Below are positions 23,205-34,870 of a stretch of DNA of 64,000 nucleotides, in pieces. The notes below the pieces were generated by a model. The model was not told where the DNA came from and ran no database searches. It worked only from the letters and a program-made list of their open reading frames with translations. A program made the position numbers and the translations under genes. The DNA is taken from positions 43,166,201-43,230,200 of the forward strand of contig OY821774.1 in the NCBI GenBank assembly GCA_963682175.1. The letters run 5' to 3'. The stretch comes from Triglochin maritima. Taxonomy: Eukaryota > Streptophyta > Magnoliopsida > Alismatales > Juncaginaceae. Numbering within the stretch: the stretch's first letter is position 1; each line of letters opens with the position of its first letter.

Positions 23205-24498
23205 CCAAAGAGTTTCATAATGGAGAAGAACAAAAAGATGGAAATGATATTAAATAGTCACAACATAAAGGGGAAACTGAAATTACCCTAAATAGTATAT
23301 TTATAATAATAATGTTTCTTTACATTTGAGTGTTCAAGTTCTGGCGGAGTTAAAACCAATAAACTTACAATTGGTCAGAAAATGTTTAACATAGTAAATA
23401 GATCAAATGTTGGGTTAATAAACATAAATTTTATTTAAAAAATTAAACATGAATTAGTGGTTTGAAAAAAACAATATATATGTGGGATCAAATCAAAGGA
23501 TTAATTTTGGGAAATGAATATTGTTACAACCCTAAACCTGTTTAGTGGGTTAATGGGTGGTTAGGGGAGGCTTTGCATGGGAAGTTGGTGCTGCACAGTG
23601 GGTGCATGGGGTGGAGCGTGAACAGTGGCCGAGGAGAGTAGGGTGATAGTGAGGGAAGCGTGCACTGTAGCGTTTTCGGGTTTATAACCCAAGCTTTTCT
23701 TCATCCAATTTGAATTGGTTTTTTATTTAATCCAACCCGACATCCATTTTAACTTATGCATGTCTATACATATCTAGAATTAGTATTGCATTAGGAACGG
23801 ATTCAAACTCACTTGGTGCATACAACTATAGTGCCGCACTACAGGAATTTAGTGTTTTAACCACTGTAAAGATAATTAGAGACGTTGTCGTTGCCACTGT
23901 GGCCAAACATAATTAGCGACAATTAGCAGCCGACGTAATTTAAATTTTGAGGGAAGAAATGATGGCAAGTAGTGACATTAGCATCACAGAATTTTTTTAC
24001 CGACGGATATTAATGGCTTTAGTATGGCTTCAACATTTATATATATTGACATATATGTATTGTAATGGATGAAATGTTGCTTTGAGTGTTTCTATATAAT
24101 ATACGCCACCAATTCACAGTTTGATTTTATTATGCATGCTTGATGTAGTTTTTTTATGAAATAATTTGTGTCATCTTTGTCCTGAAATGGTGTAGGTTTC
24201 ATGTCATCGTGGTTGTGTCATGGGTGACCAAAGCTGATTTTGGACAATACTTCTTGTCTATTCGAAATCGTTAGAACTTGTGTACAATAAGGATGAGGTT
24301 TGTTGTATTATCAAAATTGCAGTAATTTAATTGTGGAAGCGTATCTAATCTATAACGAATATAAGTGGTTTGTCATCAAGGGCTCCAGTTGGGAACCCGC
24401 GTGTTTGCCGTTTAGATTCCCAAAAGGTAAGTTTTGGTCAAAATTGGTGTTGGATTGAAGCTTTTGCAAAAGCAACCCACGTTTTTAAAAAATTAGAA
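23205..24498. other. Spacer with a possible CACTA end
   Basis: Mostly unassigned. CACTACAGGAATTTAG at 23837 resembles a CACTA terminus, and the following 120 bases carry CGACG/CGTCG-type short repeats. No matching opposite end is seen, so the call is weak. Confidence 0.35.
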
Positions 24499-24506
24499 TA
24501 AAAAAA

Positions 24507-24548
24507 GGGAACTACTATTCGTCGCCGGAAAACTACTTAAATCGTCCC
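24507..24548 (+). repeat. Left terminal inverted repeat of MULE copy 2
   Basis: It starts GGGAACTACTATTCGTCGCC and continues GGAAAACTACTTAAATCG. About 35 of 42 positions match the right end in reverse. The same start follows an 8-bp duplication in copy 3 (31855), which fixes the boundary. Confidence 0.9.
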
Positions 24549-24660
24549 AAAAAAGACCTTTTTGCCCTTAACAAATCAATTAATACCGATTTCGTCCCGT
24601 GTCTTTAAACAAGGTGTTTGACTCAGTTTTACTCACATTCCTAGTAACAACACCACGAAA

Positions 24661-27656
24661 ATGTCTGGCGAAGCACCTGAATCCGGCGAGGTAACGGGGG
24701 CGGAATTTTTTTCCCGACTCGGGCGTCTGGATAAGCCGCCTCCACATAGGTGGAGACGGTTTAGCCCGACGCCTCCACCTATGTGGAGGCAGCTTCGGTG
24801 GACGCCTCCACAAAGGTGGAAGCGTCTGTCTAACACGCCTCCACGTATGTGGAGGCGTCTTAGACAGACGCCTATTTTTTTTAATTTTCTGTTAAATTCA
24901 ATTTTTCCAGGTTCCATTGCAAGATTTCGGTGGTGATGGAGTAGATTACAGTGAGTTTTTTTACAGTAAACAAATATTTACAACAATCGAGGAAGCTTGT
25001 AAATGGGCGAAACAAGTTGCACTAGGAGCCGAATCTTTTTTGGTTATATCATCATACAAACCAAAAGCAGATAACCGGATGGATTGTTACCTCAGATGCG
25101 ATCGCAGACGTGAGATGAGTTCTCGTGATACGAGTATTGCACTGCGAAAGAATACGAAAAGAAAAGGTTGCGGTTGTCGGTTTTTGGTAAAAGTGGTGGA
25201 GCGACGAGATCGTGATGGATGGGTTATTGTTTCTAGTAGCATCTATGGGCAACACAACCACCCATTGGCAGTTTATTCAGAGGGTCACCGACAGGTCAGC
25301 GGACTTAGTGCTGGGGCAAAGGAAATTGTTCGTGGTATGACAGAGGCACAAGCAAGACCCCGTAACATTTTGTTGGCGGTAAAGAAGAAATTTCCGGACG
25401 ATAATCCGAATCAAAGGCACATTTACAACTTCAGAGAGTACATGAGGAGGACGAAATCTGAAGACAGGAATCCCGCGCAGCAGTTTCTCAGGGAAGCAGT
25501 GCAGCATAAGTATTTGCATTGGATTGTGGCAGATGAAGAAACTAATGTCCTCACTCACGTATTTTTGGCACATCCGACTTCAATAATAGCGTACATACTC
25601 ATTCGTAATCTGCATGGATTCGACATATAAGACGAACAAGTACAAGATGTATTTGTTTGAGATGGTTGGGGTTACTCCAACAAACATGAATTTCCTCGTC
25701 GGATATGCGATTTTGCAGGATGAGACCGAGTCTAGTTACCGGTGGGTGTTGGAGAGGTTGCGAGATCTGTAATTGGATATTGTTAGCCCGACAGCAATAA
25801 TTACGGACCGAGAGATGGGTCTGATGCGACCAGTGGCAGAGGTTTTTCCTGAGTCAGCTCATTTACTATGCACCTGGCATATCAACAAAGACGTGTACAA
25901 CTACGCATACAACGTATTCGGCAAGGAGAAGCAGCTCGCAAAGAGTTTTAGGCGTGGAAGGTGGAGGAGAGTCGTGCTTTCTGATTCACAGACGGATTAT
26001 GATAGAGCAGTCCGTAATCTGAAAGATTCTTACAGTTCCTGGCCAATGCTGATGAAGTATGTGGAAGACACGTGGTTGGTGCATAAGGAAAAATTTGTGT
26101 TGAATTGGACAAATCAAGTTTTTCATTTCGGCAACACTACGAACTGCAGGGTGGAAAGTGCACATTCGGCTCTGAAAGAGTGGATCACTACATCGACTGC
26201 TGCTCTCGACACTCTTTTCGACCGCGTGAACTCGTCTATTGAAATGCAGCTGACTAATATTCAGAACTTTCTTGAAGATTCGAGACGTCGAAATTTGGCA
26301 CATTACATAGGTCCTCTGTTTCAGCATATAAATGGTCGAGTTTCGCATCACTGCTTGTCGTTAATGACTCAGGAGTTGAAGAGAATGCAGGACTTAAGTG
26401 ATGAAATTGAATATCGTTGTGGGTGTGCTTTCTTGACAACACATGGGATTCCTTGTGCCTGTACAATGTACGAGTGTTTGGCGTCAGGTGATGGAATTTA
26501 TTTAGAGCAGATTCATCCATTCTGGAAAACACTTGTTATCGGAGAAGGAGTCCAGATGTCAGAGTTTGTTGATCGGTCAGCACAAGACGCCGAGCATTTT
26601 CGGAAGCTAGTGGATGAGATCTCGGAGAACGACCCTGCAGTAATTCATAGTGCCTCTCGTATTTTATACGAACAGTTACACCCTGATCAGTCGAACTATG
26701 GAGAACTCGAAGAAAATACTAAGGTACGAGGTCGACCTAGGGGAAAGTCGACACGTCGGGACCCGAGTGCCTTCGAGTATGCTGAGCGAGGGCGTGGTCG
26801 GTCTGGCAGTAGTGGGAGTAGGGGTCGTCGTCAGTCTGGCAGTAGTGGGAGCAGGGGTCGTCGGTCTAATTCGTCTCGATCGTCCGTGAATACGGGCACA
26901 GGATCTTCTGGTATGTTGATATCTTTGTTGTTATGTTATTTAATTTAATATATATCAGTAATCTAAATGGGGTTGAATATATTATATATTATCTCCTAAT
27001 TTTGTTGTTTTAATGAATTGTTATTTACTTATCTTACAGTGTCCGGACGGGTTGACGTGGACAACTTCCCATATAATGATAGACTGTCAGGAATCATTTT
27101 ACCATTTCTGGATAGGTGGAATGACGTACGTGCTGATGGCAACTGTGGATTTCGATGTGTTGCCGATGTCTTTCATGGTGGTCAGGAGAACTGGTCGTAC
27201 GCCCGTCGTGCGATTTCTAATGAGATAGGTGTACATCCTATATATGAGAGTGTCTATTTCGGCAATGTGAGAGAAGCTCGTCAACGAATTGATTGGGGCG
27301 GGGGAGTTTGTGGCGAGGATCTTTATATGGAGGTTTGGTCCGACTTGTTTCCTATTGCTAATTTTTACAAGTGTGCGGTCATGTATTTCGCAGTGGGAAC
27401 AGATGGTTCGTTGTTCCCGTGTCTTACTGTTCTACCTTGGGAGTGTCCGTCTGCCATGACGAGGCATGTCAGAGAGTTGGTCATTGCTCATTTAGGGAGT
27501 TACAGACATTTTATTCGTTTGGAATTACTTGATGATTTCCCAGTACCTCCTATAGCGACCTTATGGTATCAAATGCGAGATGAGAGTGTTGTTGGATGGG
27601 AGGATCAGTACCAAAGTAGGATGGAGTATTGGAACCGGTTACGTGGTACATTTTGA
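24661..27656 (+). pseudogene. MULE transposase with C-terminal OTU domain
   Basis: Three exons: 24661-24690, 24911-26910 and 27040-27656, with GT-AG introns. Exon 1 is only ten codons (MSGEAPESGE). Exon 2 encodes a WRKY-GCM1/FAR1-like zinc-binding domain (GCGCRFLVKVVER, QHNH), then the MULE catalytic core with ITDRE and CTWH, then a SWIM-like CGCAFLTTHGIPCAC and an Arg/Gly/Ser-rich tail. Exon 3 is an OTU domain with the cysteine box DGNCGFR and a late histidine in RHFIRL. OTU proteins are deubiquitinase-type cysteine proteases; fusion to MULE transposases is known in plants. Two lesions disable it: a 5-bp deletion near 25585 (compare copy 1) that shifts frame, and TAA for TTA at about 25769. 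The first is shared with copy 3. Confidence 0.88.
24711..24875. repeat. Hairpin repeats inside transposase intron 1
   Basis: Four palindromic modules, for example GCCTCCACCTATGTGGAGGC, lie between GCGTCTG and CAGACGC arms. The array fills most of intron 1 (24691-24910), between the donor GTAACG and the acceptor TTTTTCCAG. Confidence 0.85.
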
Positions 27657-27933
27657 TTGTAATTTGTAATGTTTTGTAATGTATAATATATCGTGTATTT
27701 CTACTTATATCGTGTTGTTCTTTTAGCGTATTTTAAATTTAAATATTATTTGATATCTAAAGAAATAAGTTGAAGATATTTTCGTGACGAATAAATATTA
27801 AAAATACGATAGTCCAAGAAATACGTAGAATATATGTTCATAAGAAATAAATAATAAGAGTACACAAATAAACATAACCAAATACCAACAAATATAGTAA
27901 CAGTGCAACAAAACGAAAGTAAAAGCAAGACAA
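27657..27933. other. Spacer between convergent MULE genes
   Basis: AT-rich DNA between the OTU stop and the last PMD codons. It probably holds both polyadenylation regions. No further gene is seen. Confidence 0.6.
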
Positions 27934-30309
27934 CTACAACTCAGCATCTGAATCATGGTCTGAAATGCCCAACTAGCTGTTCCAATCCTCGATCAGGCGA
28001 TCCCAATCTGTACATGCAAGTCTCGTCTCCTCAGTCTGCATGATGTCTCTCTCTCGCAAGAACGGCTGCGTACACCGTATCGCCCTACTCATCCACTATA
28101 TGTAAAATAAAAATTAGCGTACAATAACAAAATATACTTTACAATTAAAAATAAAATTAAATAAACTTACTGCATCAGCACATGTCCTATCCAGTGGTCT
28201 CTCCGGTCTCGGAATGATACCGCGTACGAGTAGTGGATGTGAGCACCTACCGAACCACTGCAAATAATCTGGAGCACAAGTGGAGGGGTCGCGGCTACGA
28301 CTCAGATCGCCCAGGTGTAGTCGTCCTACTCTCGGAAATGTCCTCCAAACCGATTCCGCAGACGAAACGTTGTGCCTAACGTCGTACATCGTCGCAGTCG
28401 CCGACCGTACTGCATGCTTGGGCGTCGGGATGTCAACCGGGATCACTTGAATGTAACCTAACAGACGTAACACGCGATCATGTAAATAAGGCTCTGTGAT
28501 ATCCCTATAACGAATAACGTCGGCAAATGTAGTCCTCGGCACAGCTACAGCAGGCTCGGGACCATACGGTAACCACACCACCTAAACGTTTATACGTTAA
28601 TAATAATAAAGTTAAATTTAAAAAAACGTGAATGATATATACATTATATACCTGTGATGCAGTCATCTGATCTAGCCATCTACGAATAGAAAGAAGTCGA
28701 CTCTCGCTCTTATCCTCCGCCCGGACAGCCCACATACGCGAACGAGGATGACCACGCTCAACAATCTTCCGCTCACGATGTGGGCGGAAAGCAGGGAAAT
28801 ACTCATATATCCAAGCCTGCAGCAGTGTAAGACAACCCGTAATCTGACCACAATCAGCACGACTAGATATGCCCAGCTGGCGATACAGATATGCCAACGT
28901 CGTTGACCCCCATGAGTACTGACCAATGGTCTCTGGTCCCTCTCCTCCAATAAGTCGCGTGGTCTCAGTCTGGAACCGCTCTTGTCGACAAACAATACGC
29001 AGCCTAGCAGTAAGAACAGATAAGCAATCATCTGCGTATCCTCAGTCTGTGGTGGTCGCCCCCGTCTGCAACACTCGTCCACAGCGTCGATACTAACACC
29101 ACCACCACTCCAAAATGAGCTATCCTGCCAAAGGCCCTCAAGTGTGACACCCAGCAACTCAGATACATATAACTTCAGCTCAGATGTCGGCGCCTGTGCA
29201 CTGACCATGGGACCCTCAACGGGTATGTGCAGAATCTGAAAGACGTCATGCAACATGATCGTCATCTCTACGAACAGCAAGTGAAAAGTGTTGGTGTCAG
29301 GCTGCCACCGCTCCACGAATGCCGAGATCAACGGCATGTCGATGCAGGAAAACATGTTGTACGACAAGTGGCCCAATCCACTGTCAACCACAGTCGCCGT
29401 TATATCCTCAGTCATCACTGAACGCCATGCCTGCAATGTCGTACATGCTCTGTGCCGATTATGGCACTTCAAAACCTTCCGCTCCTCGTCATCCCAGATG
29501 TGTCTGGCGACGTGGCCTCCGAAACTCGGAATGACGCTGCCATCTACAGGACCACCGGGAATAATATCCGTGACGATCCAAGACTCGTCCTCACCCCTCT
29601 TCTTCTTCTGAGCTCGGGCGTCTGCAGTGCACGAACTTGAATCACCGGTCACAAACCGGCCCCCATCGTCACTGTCGTCGTGACTCCTCACCTCATCTGA
29701 ATCATCCTCGTCGTCGAAAGACTCTCCAGGTGTCTGACGACGACGTAACAGATCTCTCTCTCTCCTGACTGAAGCAGAAATACCACGTGTACGTGGATTA
29801 CGAGGACCTGACTCGTCTGCTATACTACGTACCGCGCGTAAGGGAATTGATTTCCCTTTTCCTCCACGGTAACCCGATGACTATTAATTCAATTTTAAAA
29901 ATACAAATTTATTAATGGATTTACTAAAATAATTAAACTAATTATTAACTTAATAATCGATTTATTTAGCAATTATCACAATTAATCAATAATCCTTTAC
30001 TAAAATCGTACACAACTAATTACTAACATAATAATCAATTTATTTAGTGATTTATTTATTAATTATCACAATTTATAATCAATAAAGGATTTACTAAATT
30101 AATTTAACTCATTATTAACATAATATTCAATTTATTTTAATTTTATAACAATTTAAATTCAATTAAAAAATTTTAAAAAAAATGGGGCGTCTGCGGGAGA
30201 CGCCTACCCTACGTGGGAGGCGTCTCCCTCAGACGTCGGCACCTGGGGTCGGGCGTCCACGGGAACCGCCCGGGGTGTCTGCTGGCTCTTTCCCTGGCCT
30301 CCGAGACAT
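27934..30309 (-). pseudogene. Plant mobile domain (PMD) protein gene of the MULE
   Basis: Minus-strand exons: exon 1 from ATG 30309 (MSRRPGKEPADTP; its end is unclear), exon 2 29880-28652, exon 3 28581-28171, exon 4 from 28095. The last three joins are GT-AG and in frame. Exon 2 begins with a Ser/Arg/Asp-rich stretch and then the PMD (GHVARHIWDDEERKVL, HLLFVEMTIMLHDVFQILHI, MIAYLFLLLGCVLF, LQAWIYEYFPAFRP). PMD proteins such as Arabidopsis MAIN and MAIL1 act in silencing and genome stability; related domains occur in plant transposons. A 2-bp AG insertion near 28940-28948 shifts frame inside the domain. A TAG at 27973-27975 removes the last 13 residues, which copy 1 reads as QLGISDQDSDDEL. Confidence 0.85.
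30185..30285. repeat. GC-rich hairpin repeats at the PMD end
   Basis: GGCGTCT and AGACGCC arms with the core CCTACCCTACGTGGGAGG, then GGGCGTCCACGGGAACCGCCC. They lie just downstream (minus strand) of PMD exon 1, mirroring the array in transposase intron 1. Confidence 0.75.
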
Positions 30310-30414
30310 TCTATTTGGTGAATAAAAGTGTGATATGAAGAGAAAGTTGTGTTAAAAGAGTGAAATGAGGAGTTATATTAGAAGAAAGGGTAGTGGGGCA
30401 AAATGGTAATCTTA

Positions 30415-30456
30415 CGGGCGATTTAAGTAGTTTTACGGCGACGAATAGCAATTCAG
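30415..30456 (-). repeat. Right terminal inverted repeat of MULE copy 2
   Basis: Inverse of 24507-24548. It ends GCAATTCAG, directly followed by the TAAAAAAA duplication. Confidence 0.9.
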
Positions 30457-30464
30457 TAAAAAAA

Positions 30465-31846
30465 TGTACGGTTGTTTGGATGACTTCCATTAACTCATTG
30501 AGTTAGAGTTTTGATGTTGTTTTAACCAAAATACTCATCAAACATTAAGTCAAGATATAAAAATTGCTTATGATTTGAATAATAAACAGAAACTTATTTG
30601 AAACGGAAAATAAATAAAATTAAAGTGGTACGGTAAAACAAAAATAACTATGTTGTGCATAAAAATAGAATAAATAAATTGGTATGTAAAGTACAAGAGA
30701 TTAGTGTGGTGGGCTAACATATAAGAAATTAACAATGTTGTGAATAAAATACAAGAAATAAATATGGTACGAAAAATACATGAAAATAATGTGGTGGGAT
30801 AAAAGACAACAAATTATGGGTAAATACACCAAGAAATGATTACCAATATGGGGTAAATAATCAAGGATATAAAATGGAATTGCATTTATTAATACATGGG
30901 CGAGGCGGGGGAAAAATTGGGCCTTGTGTTTTGCAAGTAGGGTCAAGCATGTTGTTTGCAAAATGTCACTTTGCATACAAAAAATTAAGTCCAAAACACA
31001 AGATAAAAACTAAACCTCTAAAGCTAACAAACGGTTTGGGTGATCAGAATAGTCAAAACTCTTATAGTCGACCATATAATCTTGATGTCTCTTATGCAAC
31101 TATATTACCATTGCTGTAAATAGCAATACCCAAGAGGATTAAAATCTGAACGATACCCATCTTAATATATAAATGTAGGGATTCTTTTCCATCCTTTTTA
31201 GCTTTTGCATGTCCAACGAGAGATCAATGGTCCGGAGGAAGGGTTTGTTTGGATAACTCCGCATGAGTTTCTTACCCAACCCTCAAGCCTTATGTTTATT
31301 TGCTTGGACTTTGAGTTTTGAAATATTAAGTTTTAATACTGATTATGAAAACTTAAAACTCAAACTCATGTTTGGTATGCTGAGAGTTGAAGGTTGCATT
31401 TTGGCTTGACAAATTCTCTTTCACATTTGAAGAAAGATTTTTCATTGGTCTCATAGGGGTCATGCTAATTAGATATATTTACTTATTATTTTTATGAATA
31501 AATAAATCAAAGTAAATAAGTAATATTCATACGAAAATAAATCAAATAAAAATAAAGAAAATAGTATTCTAAAAAGTAAATGAAAGTAATTACGTGAATA
31601 CAAGCATCTAAGTAAGTCATCTATATATTAATTTTATTTATTGACAAGTAACATGAATTTGTACGAGTTATAAAAAATAAATTATAAAATCAAAAGTGAG
31701 CAAAATACTTTTGGGAAATGTTGTAATGAAAATTGTGGATATGGAGTGGAAAGAAGGAAGTTGATTGGGAATAAATATATGAGTTTTGCAAAACACCTCA
31801 TCTTTAAGAAAAATATGTTTAGACGATTGAAGTTGAGTTTTGATGT
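30465..31846. other. AT-rich spacer between two MULEs
   Basis: No gene, repeat array or RNA is recognised. The short open frames have no known motifs. Confidence 0.45.
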
Positions 31847-33650
31847 TTATAAAAGGGGATTACTATTCGTCGCCGGAAAATTACTTAAATCATTCCAAAA
31901 ATTATTTTTTCCCTTAACAAATCAATTAATACACATTTCGTCCCGTGTCTATAAAAATGGTTTTTGACTCAGTTTTACTCACATTCCTAGTACCAACACC
32001 ACGAAAATGTCTGGTGAAGCACCTGGATCCGGTAAGGTAACGGAGGCGAATTTTTTTTTCCGACTCGGGCATCTGGTTAAGACGCCTCCACCTTGGTGGA
32101 GGCGTTTTGGGCAGATGCCTTTTTTTTAATTTTTTTAATTTTCTGTTAAATTAATTTTTTTCAGGTTCCGTTGCAAGATTTCGGTGGTGATGGAGTAGAT
32201 TACAGTGAGTTTTTTGATAGTAAAGAAATATTTACAACAATCGAGGAAACTTGTGAATGGGCGAAATAAGTTGCAATAGGAGCCAGATTTTTTTTTGGTT
32301 ATATCGTCATACAAACCAAAAGCAGATAACCGGATGGATTGTTACCTGAGATGTGATCGCAGACGTGAAATGAGTTCTCGTGATACGAGTATTGCATTGC
32401 GAAAGACCACAAAAAGAAAAGGTTGCGGTTGTCGTTTTTTGGTAAAAGTGGTTGAGCGACGGATCGTGATGGATGGGTCGTTGTTTCTAGTAGCACCTAT
32501 GGGCAGCACAACCACGCACTTGCAGTTTATTCAGAGGGTCACCGACAGGTCAGCGGACTTAGTGTTGGGGTCAAGCAAATTGTTCGTGATATGACAGAGG
32601 CACAAGCAATATCACGTAACATTTTGTTGGCAGTAAATGAGAAATTCCCAGAGGATAATCTCAATCAAAGACACATTTATAACTTCAGAGAGTACATAAG
32701 GATGACGAAATCTGAAGACAGGAATCCCGCGCAACAGTTTCTCAGTTAGGTGATGCAACATAACTATTTGCATTGGATTGTGGCAGATGAAGAAACTAAT
32801 GTCCTCACTCACGTATTTTTGGCACATCCGACTTCAATAATAGCGTACATACTCATTCGTAATCTGCATGGATTCGACATATAAGACGAACAAGTACAAG
32901 ATGTATTTGTTTGAGATGGTTGGGGTTACTCCAACAAACATGAATTTCCTCGTCGGATATGCGATTTTGAAGGATGAGACCGAGTCTAGTTACTGGTGAG
33001 TGTTGGAGAGTTTGCGAGATCTGTTATTGGATATTGTTAGCCCGACTGCAATAATAACGGACCGGGAGTTGGGTCTGATGCGACCAGTGGCAGAGGTTTT
33101 TCCTGAGTCAGCTCATTTACTATGCACCTGGCATATCAACAAAGACGTGTACAACTACGCATACCACGTATTCGGCAAGGACAAGCAGCTTGCAGAGAGT
33201 TTTAGGCGTGGAAAGTGGAGGAGAGTCATGCTTTCTGATTCACAGACGGATTATGATAGAGCAGTCCGTAATCTGAAAGATTCTTACAAGTCTTGGTCAG
33301 TGCTGACGGAGTATGTGGAAGACATGTGGTTGATGCATAAAGAAAAGTTTGTGTTGAATTTGACACATGGGGGAGGCGGCTCCCGCAGACGCCTCACCCA
33401 ATTTTATTTTATTTTAAAATTAATTAAAATAAACAAAGCAATTTACCAGATTTGAGTAATTTGGGGCGTCCGCTGGTTCTTTTCCTGGCCTCCAACACAT
33501 TGTATCTGGTGATTAGAAGGGTAATATGAAGAGAGAGTGGTGTTAGGAGAGTGAAATGAAGAGTTATATAAGTAGAAATGATAGAATGACAAAATGGTAA
33601 TTTATACGGACAATTTAAGTAGTTTTACGACGAACAGTTCAGTTATAAAA
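31847..33650 (+). mobile_element. MULE copy 3: internal deletion derivative
   Basis: The element is 31855-33642, flanked by identical octamers TTATAAAA (31847-31854 and 33643-33650). It begins GGGGATTACTATTCGTCG and ends GAACAGTTCAG. Exon 1 (ATG 32007), short hairpins and most of transposase exon 2 are present. At about 33362 the transposase breaks off after VLNLTH, and the right-end hairpins, PMD exon 1 (ATG complement 33498-33500) and right TIR follow. The OTU exon and the body of the PMD gene are gone. Confidence 0.9.
32007..33362 (+). pseudogene. Truncated MULE transposase (copy 3)
   Basis: It is very close to the copy 2 transposase. It shares the 5-bp deletion before the first catalytic aspartate (near 32845) but has TTA where copy 2 has the TAA stop. 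Its own defects include in-frame stops near 32268 (AAATAAG) and 32748 (AGTTAGG) and a lost base near 32462. The part with ITDRELGLMRP and CTWHINKDV (33000-33362) is still open. Confidence 0.85.
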
Positions 33651-34770
33651 CTCAAAACTCTTCCCAACCTAAAAGGTCAATTAATCCAAACACACGGGGA
33701 GTTTGATTAAAATCCCAGCGCATGTGCCTTGAATGATAAACATTTCATTATCTTATTTTAAATTGAAGCAAGATACTAATGATAAACACATTTCGTACGA
33801 TCTGTTTACATGGACATGATTTTGGAGATAAAATATCATTAGAAAAATGTGTTCGGTAGCGTTCATTTGCAATTATCAAAAGTATCTTACAAGAAAACGG
33901 ACGAGTTTAGTGTAAGGCAAGGCTGTACTCGCACGTCACTTTGAAAGATACAAACTCTATTTTCCAACAATTAGCATACTAAATTAAGATATTTTGAAGA
34001 ATTACGCCAATGGCTAAGATTTTGGTTGAGCTTATAAGAATCGTAAATATTTCTTCTCAATCAATTGTTTTCAAAGCCACGCCTGTACTTCTCTACTCAT
34101 GGTAATTTTCTATACTGTAACGAAGGATGAACTACAAACTAAAATAATAAAAAATACAAACTAACCCCACAATACAAAGGTGTGTTGTGAAGAAAATTAG
34201 ACCGCCAACTTGGAACATATGGGGAAAATTCTTGAGATCTACTAACATGTGAAAAAATGTCTAATTTCCTTAAATTTTATTTTACATTGTTTCACCTGAC
34301 TTACGCTATTTACCCTTTTTCTCCTTCATCCGATTCAACTACCCGAACATAATAATGGGAAAAATTATATATTCAAAAATAATGAAAGTGGAAACCAACT
34401 TTACGTGTACAAAAATTATTTTCTTTGTCCTTTGTTATTTCCTAGTACCAATTTGGTAACGAGTTATAGTTATTTTGCATTTTTCACCTTACTTACGCTA
34501 TTTACCCTTTTACTTCTTCACCTCTTTCAACAACCCGAACATGATAACGAGAAAGATTATATTTTCGAAACATAATGAAAATGCAAACCAGCTTTAATTT
34601 TGCAAAAAAAAAATACTTTGTTATTTTCCAGTACCAATTTGGCAATGAGTCATAGGTATTTCCTTGAATAACACTAAAAAGTCTTAAATGCCACCAAAAA
34701 CAAAACGAAAACAAATTTGAAGTTTTCATTGTGATAAAAGAAATAATATACATTATTACTTCTAAAAAGG
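33651..34770. other. Spacer upstream of polyamine oxidase
   Basis: AT-rich with no gene. It holds one diverged duplication of about 115 bp (listed separately) and probably the distal promoter of the polyamine oxidase gene. Confidence 0.45.
34270..34594. repeat. Diverged direct duplication, about 115 bp each
   Basis: 34270-34395 and 34480-34594 share TACGCTATTTACCCTTTT, then CTTCA..TTCAAC..CCCGAACAT and TAATGAAA.TG.AAACCA, in the same order and spacing. The duplicated block is followed in both copies by TACCAATTTGG.AA.GAGT, so the original unit is about 210 bp. Confidence 0.7.
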
Positions 34771-34870
34771 ATGTATTGTGATTGGTGAGTCATTAACGAC
34801 CACCAAAATTTCAAATCCCCAATACGAATCCTTCCTTTACAACCCACCTGATCCAACGGCTGGAAATTAT

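Larger units (their letters stand above)
24499..30464 (+). mobile_element. Two-gene MULE (copy 2) with transposase-OTU and PMD genes
   Basis: The element proper is 24507-30456. It is flanked by identical octamers TAAAAAAA at 24499-24506 and 30457-30464. The terminal inverted repeats are about 42 bp long (24507-24548 and 30415-30456) and share CTATTCGTCGCCG and AAAACTACTTAAATCG. The transposase-OTU gene reads rightward from 24661 and the PMD gene leftward from 30309, ending tail to tail with about 280 bp between stops. Length, long TIRs and 8-bp duplication fit Mutator-like elements. Both genes carry disabling mutations. Confidence 0.92.

Noticed and set aside
29227..29640. Plus-strand open frames inside the MULE
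   Set aside because: They are antisense shadows of the PMD exon on the minus strand.
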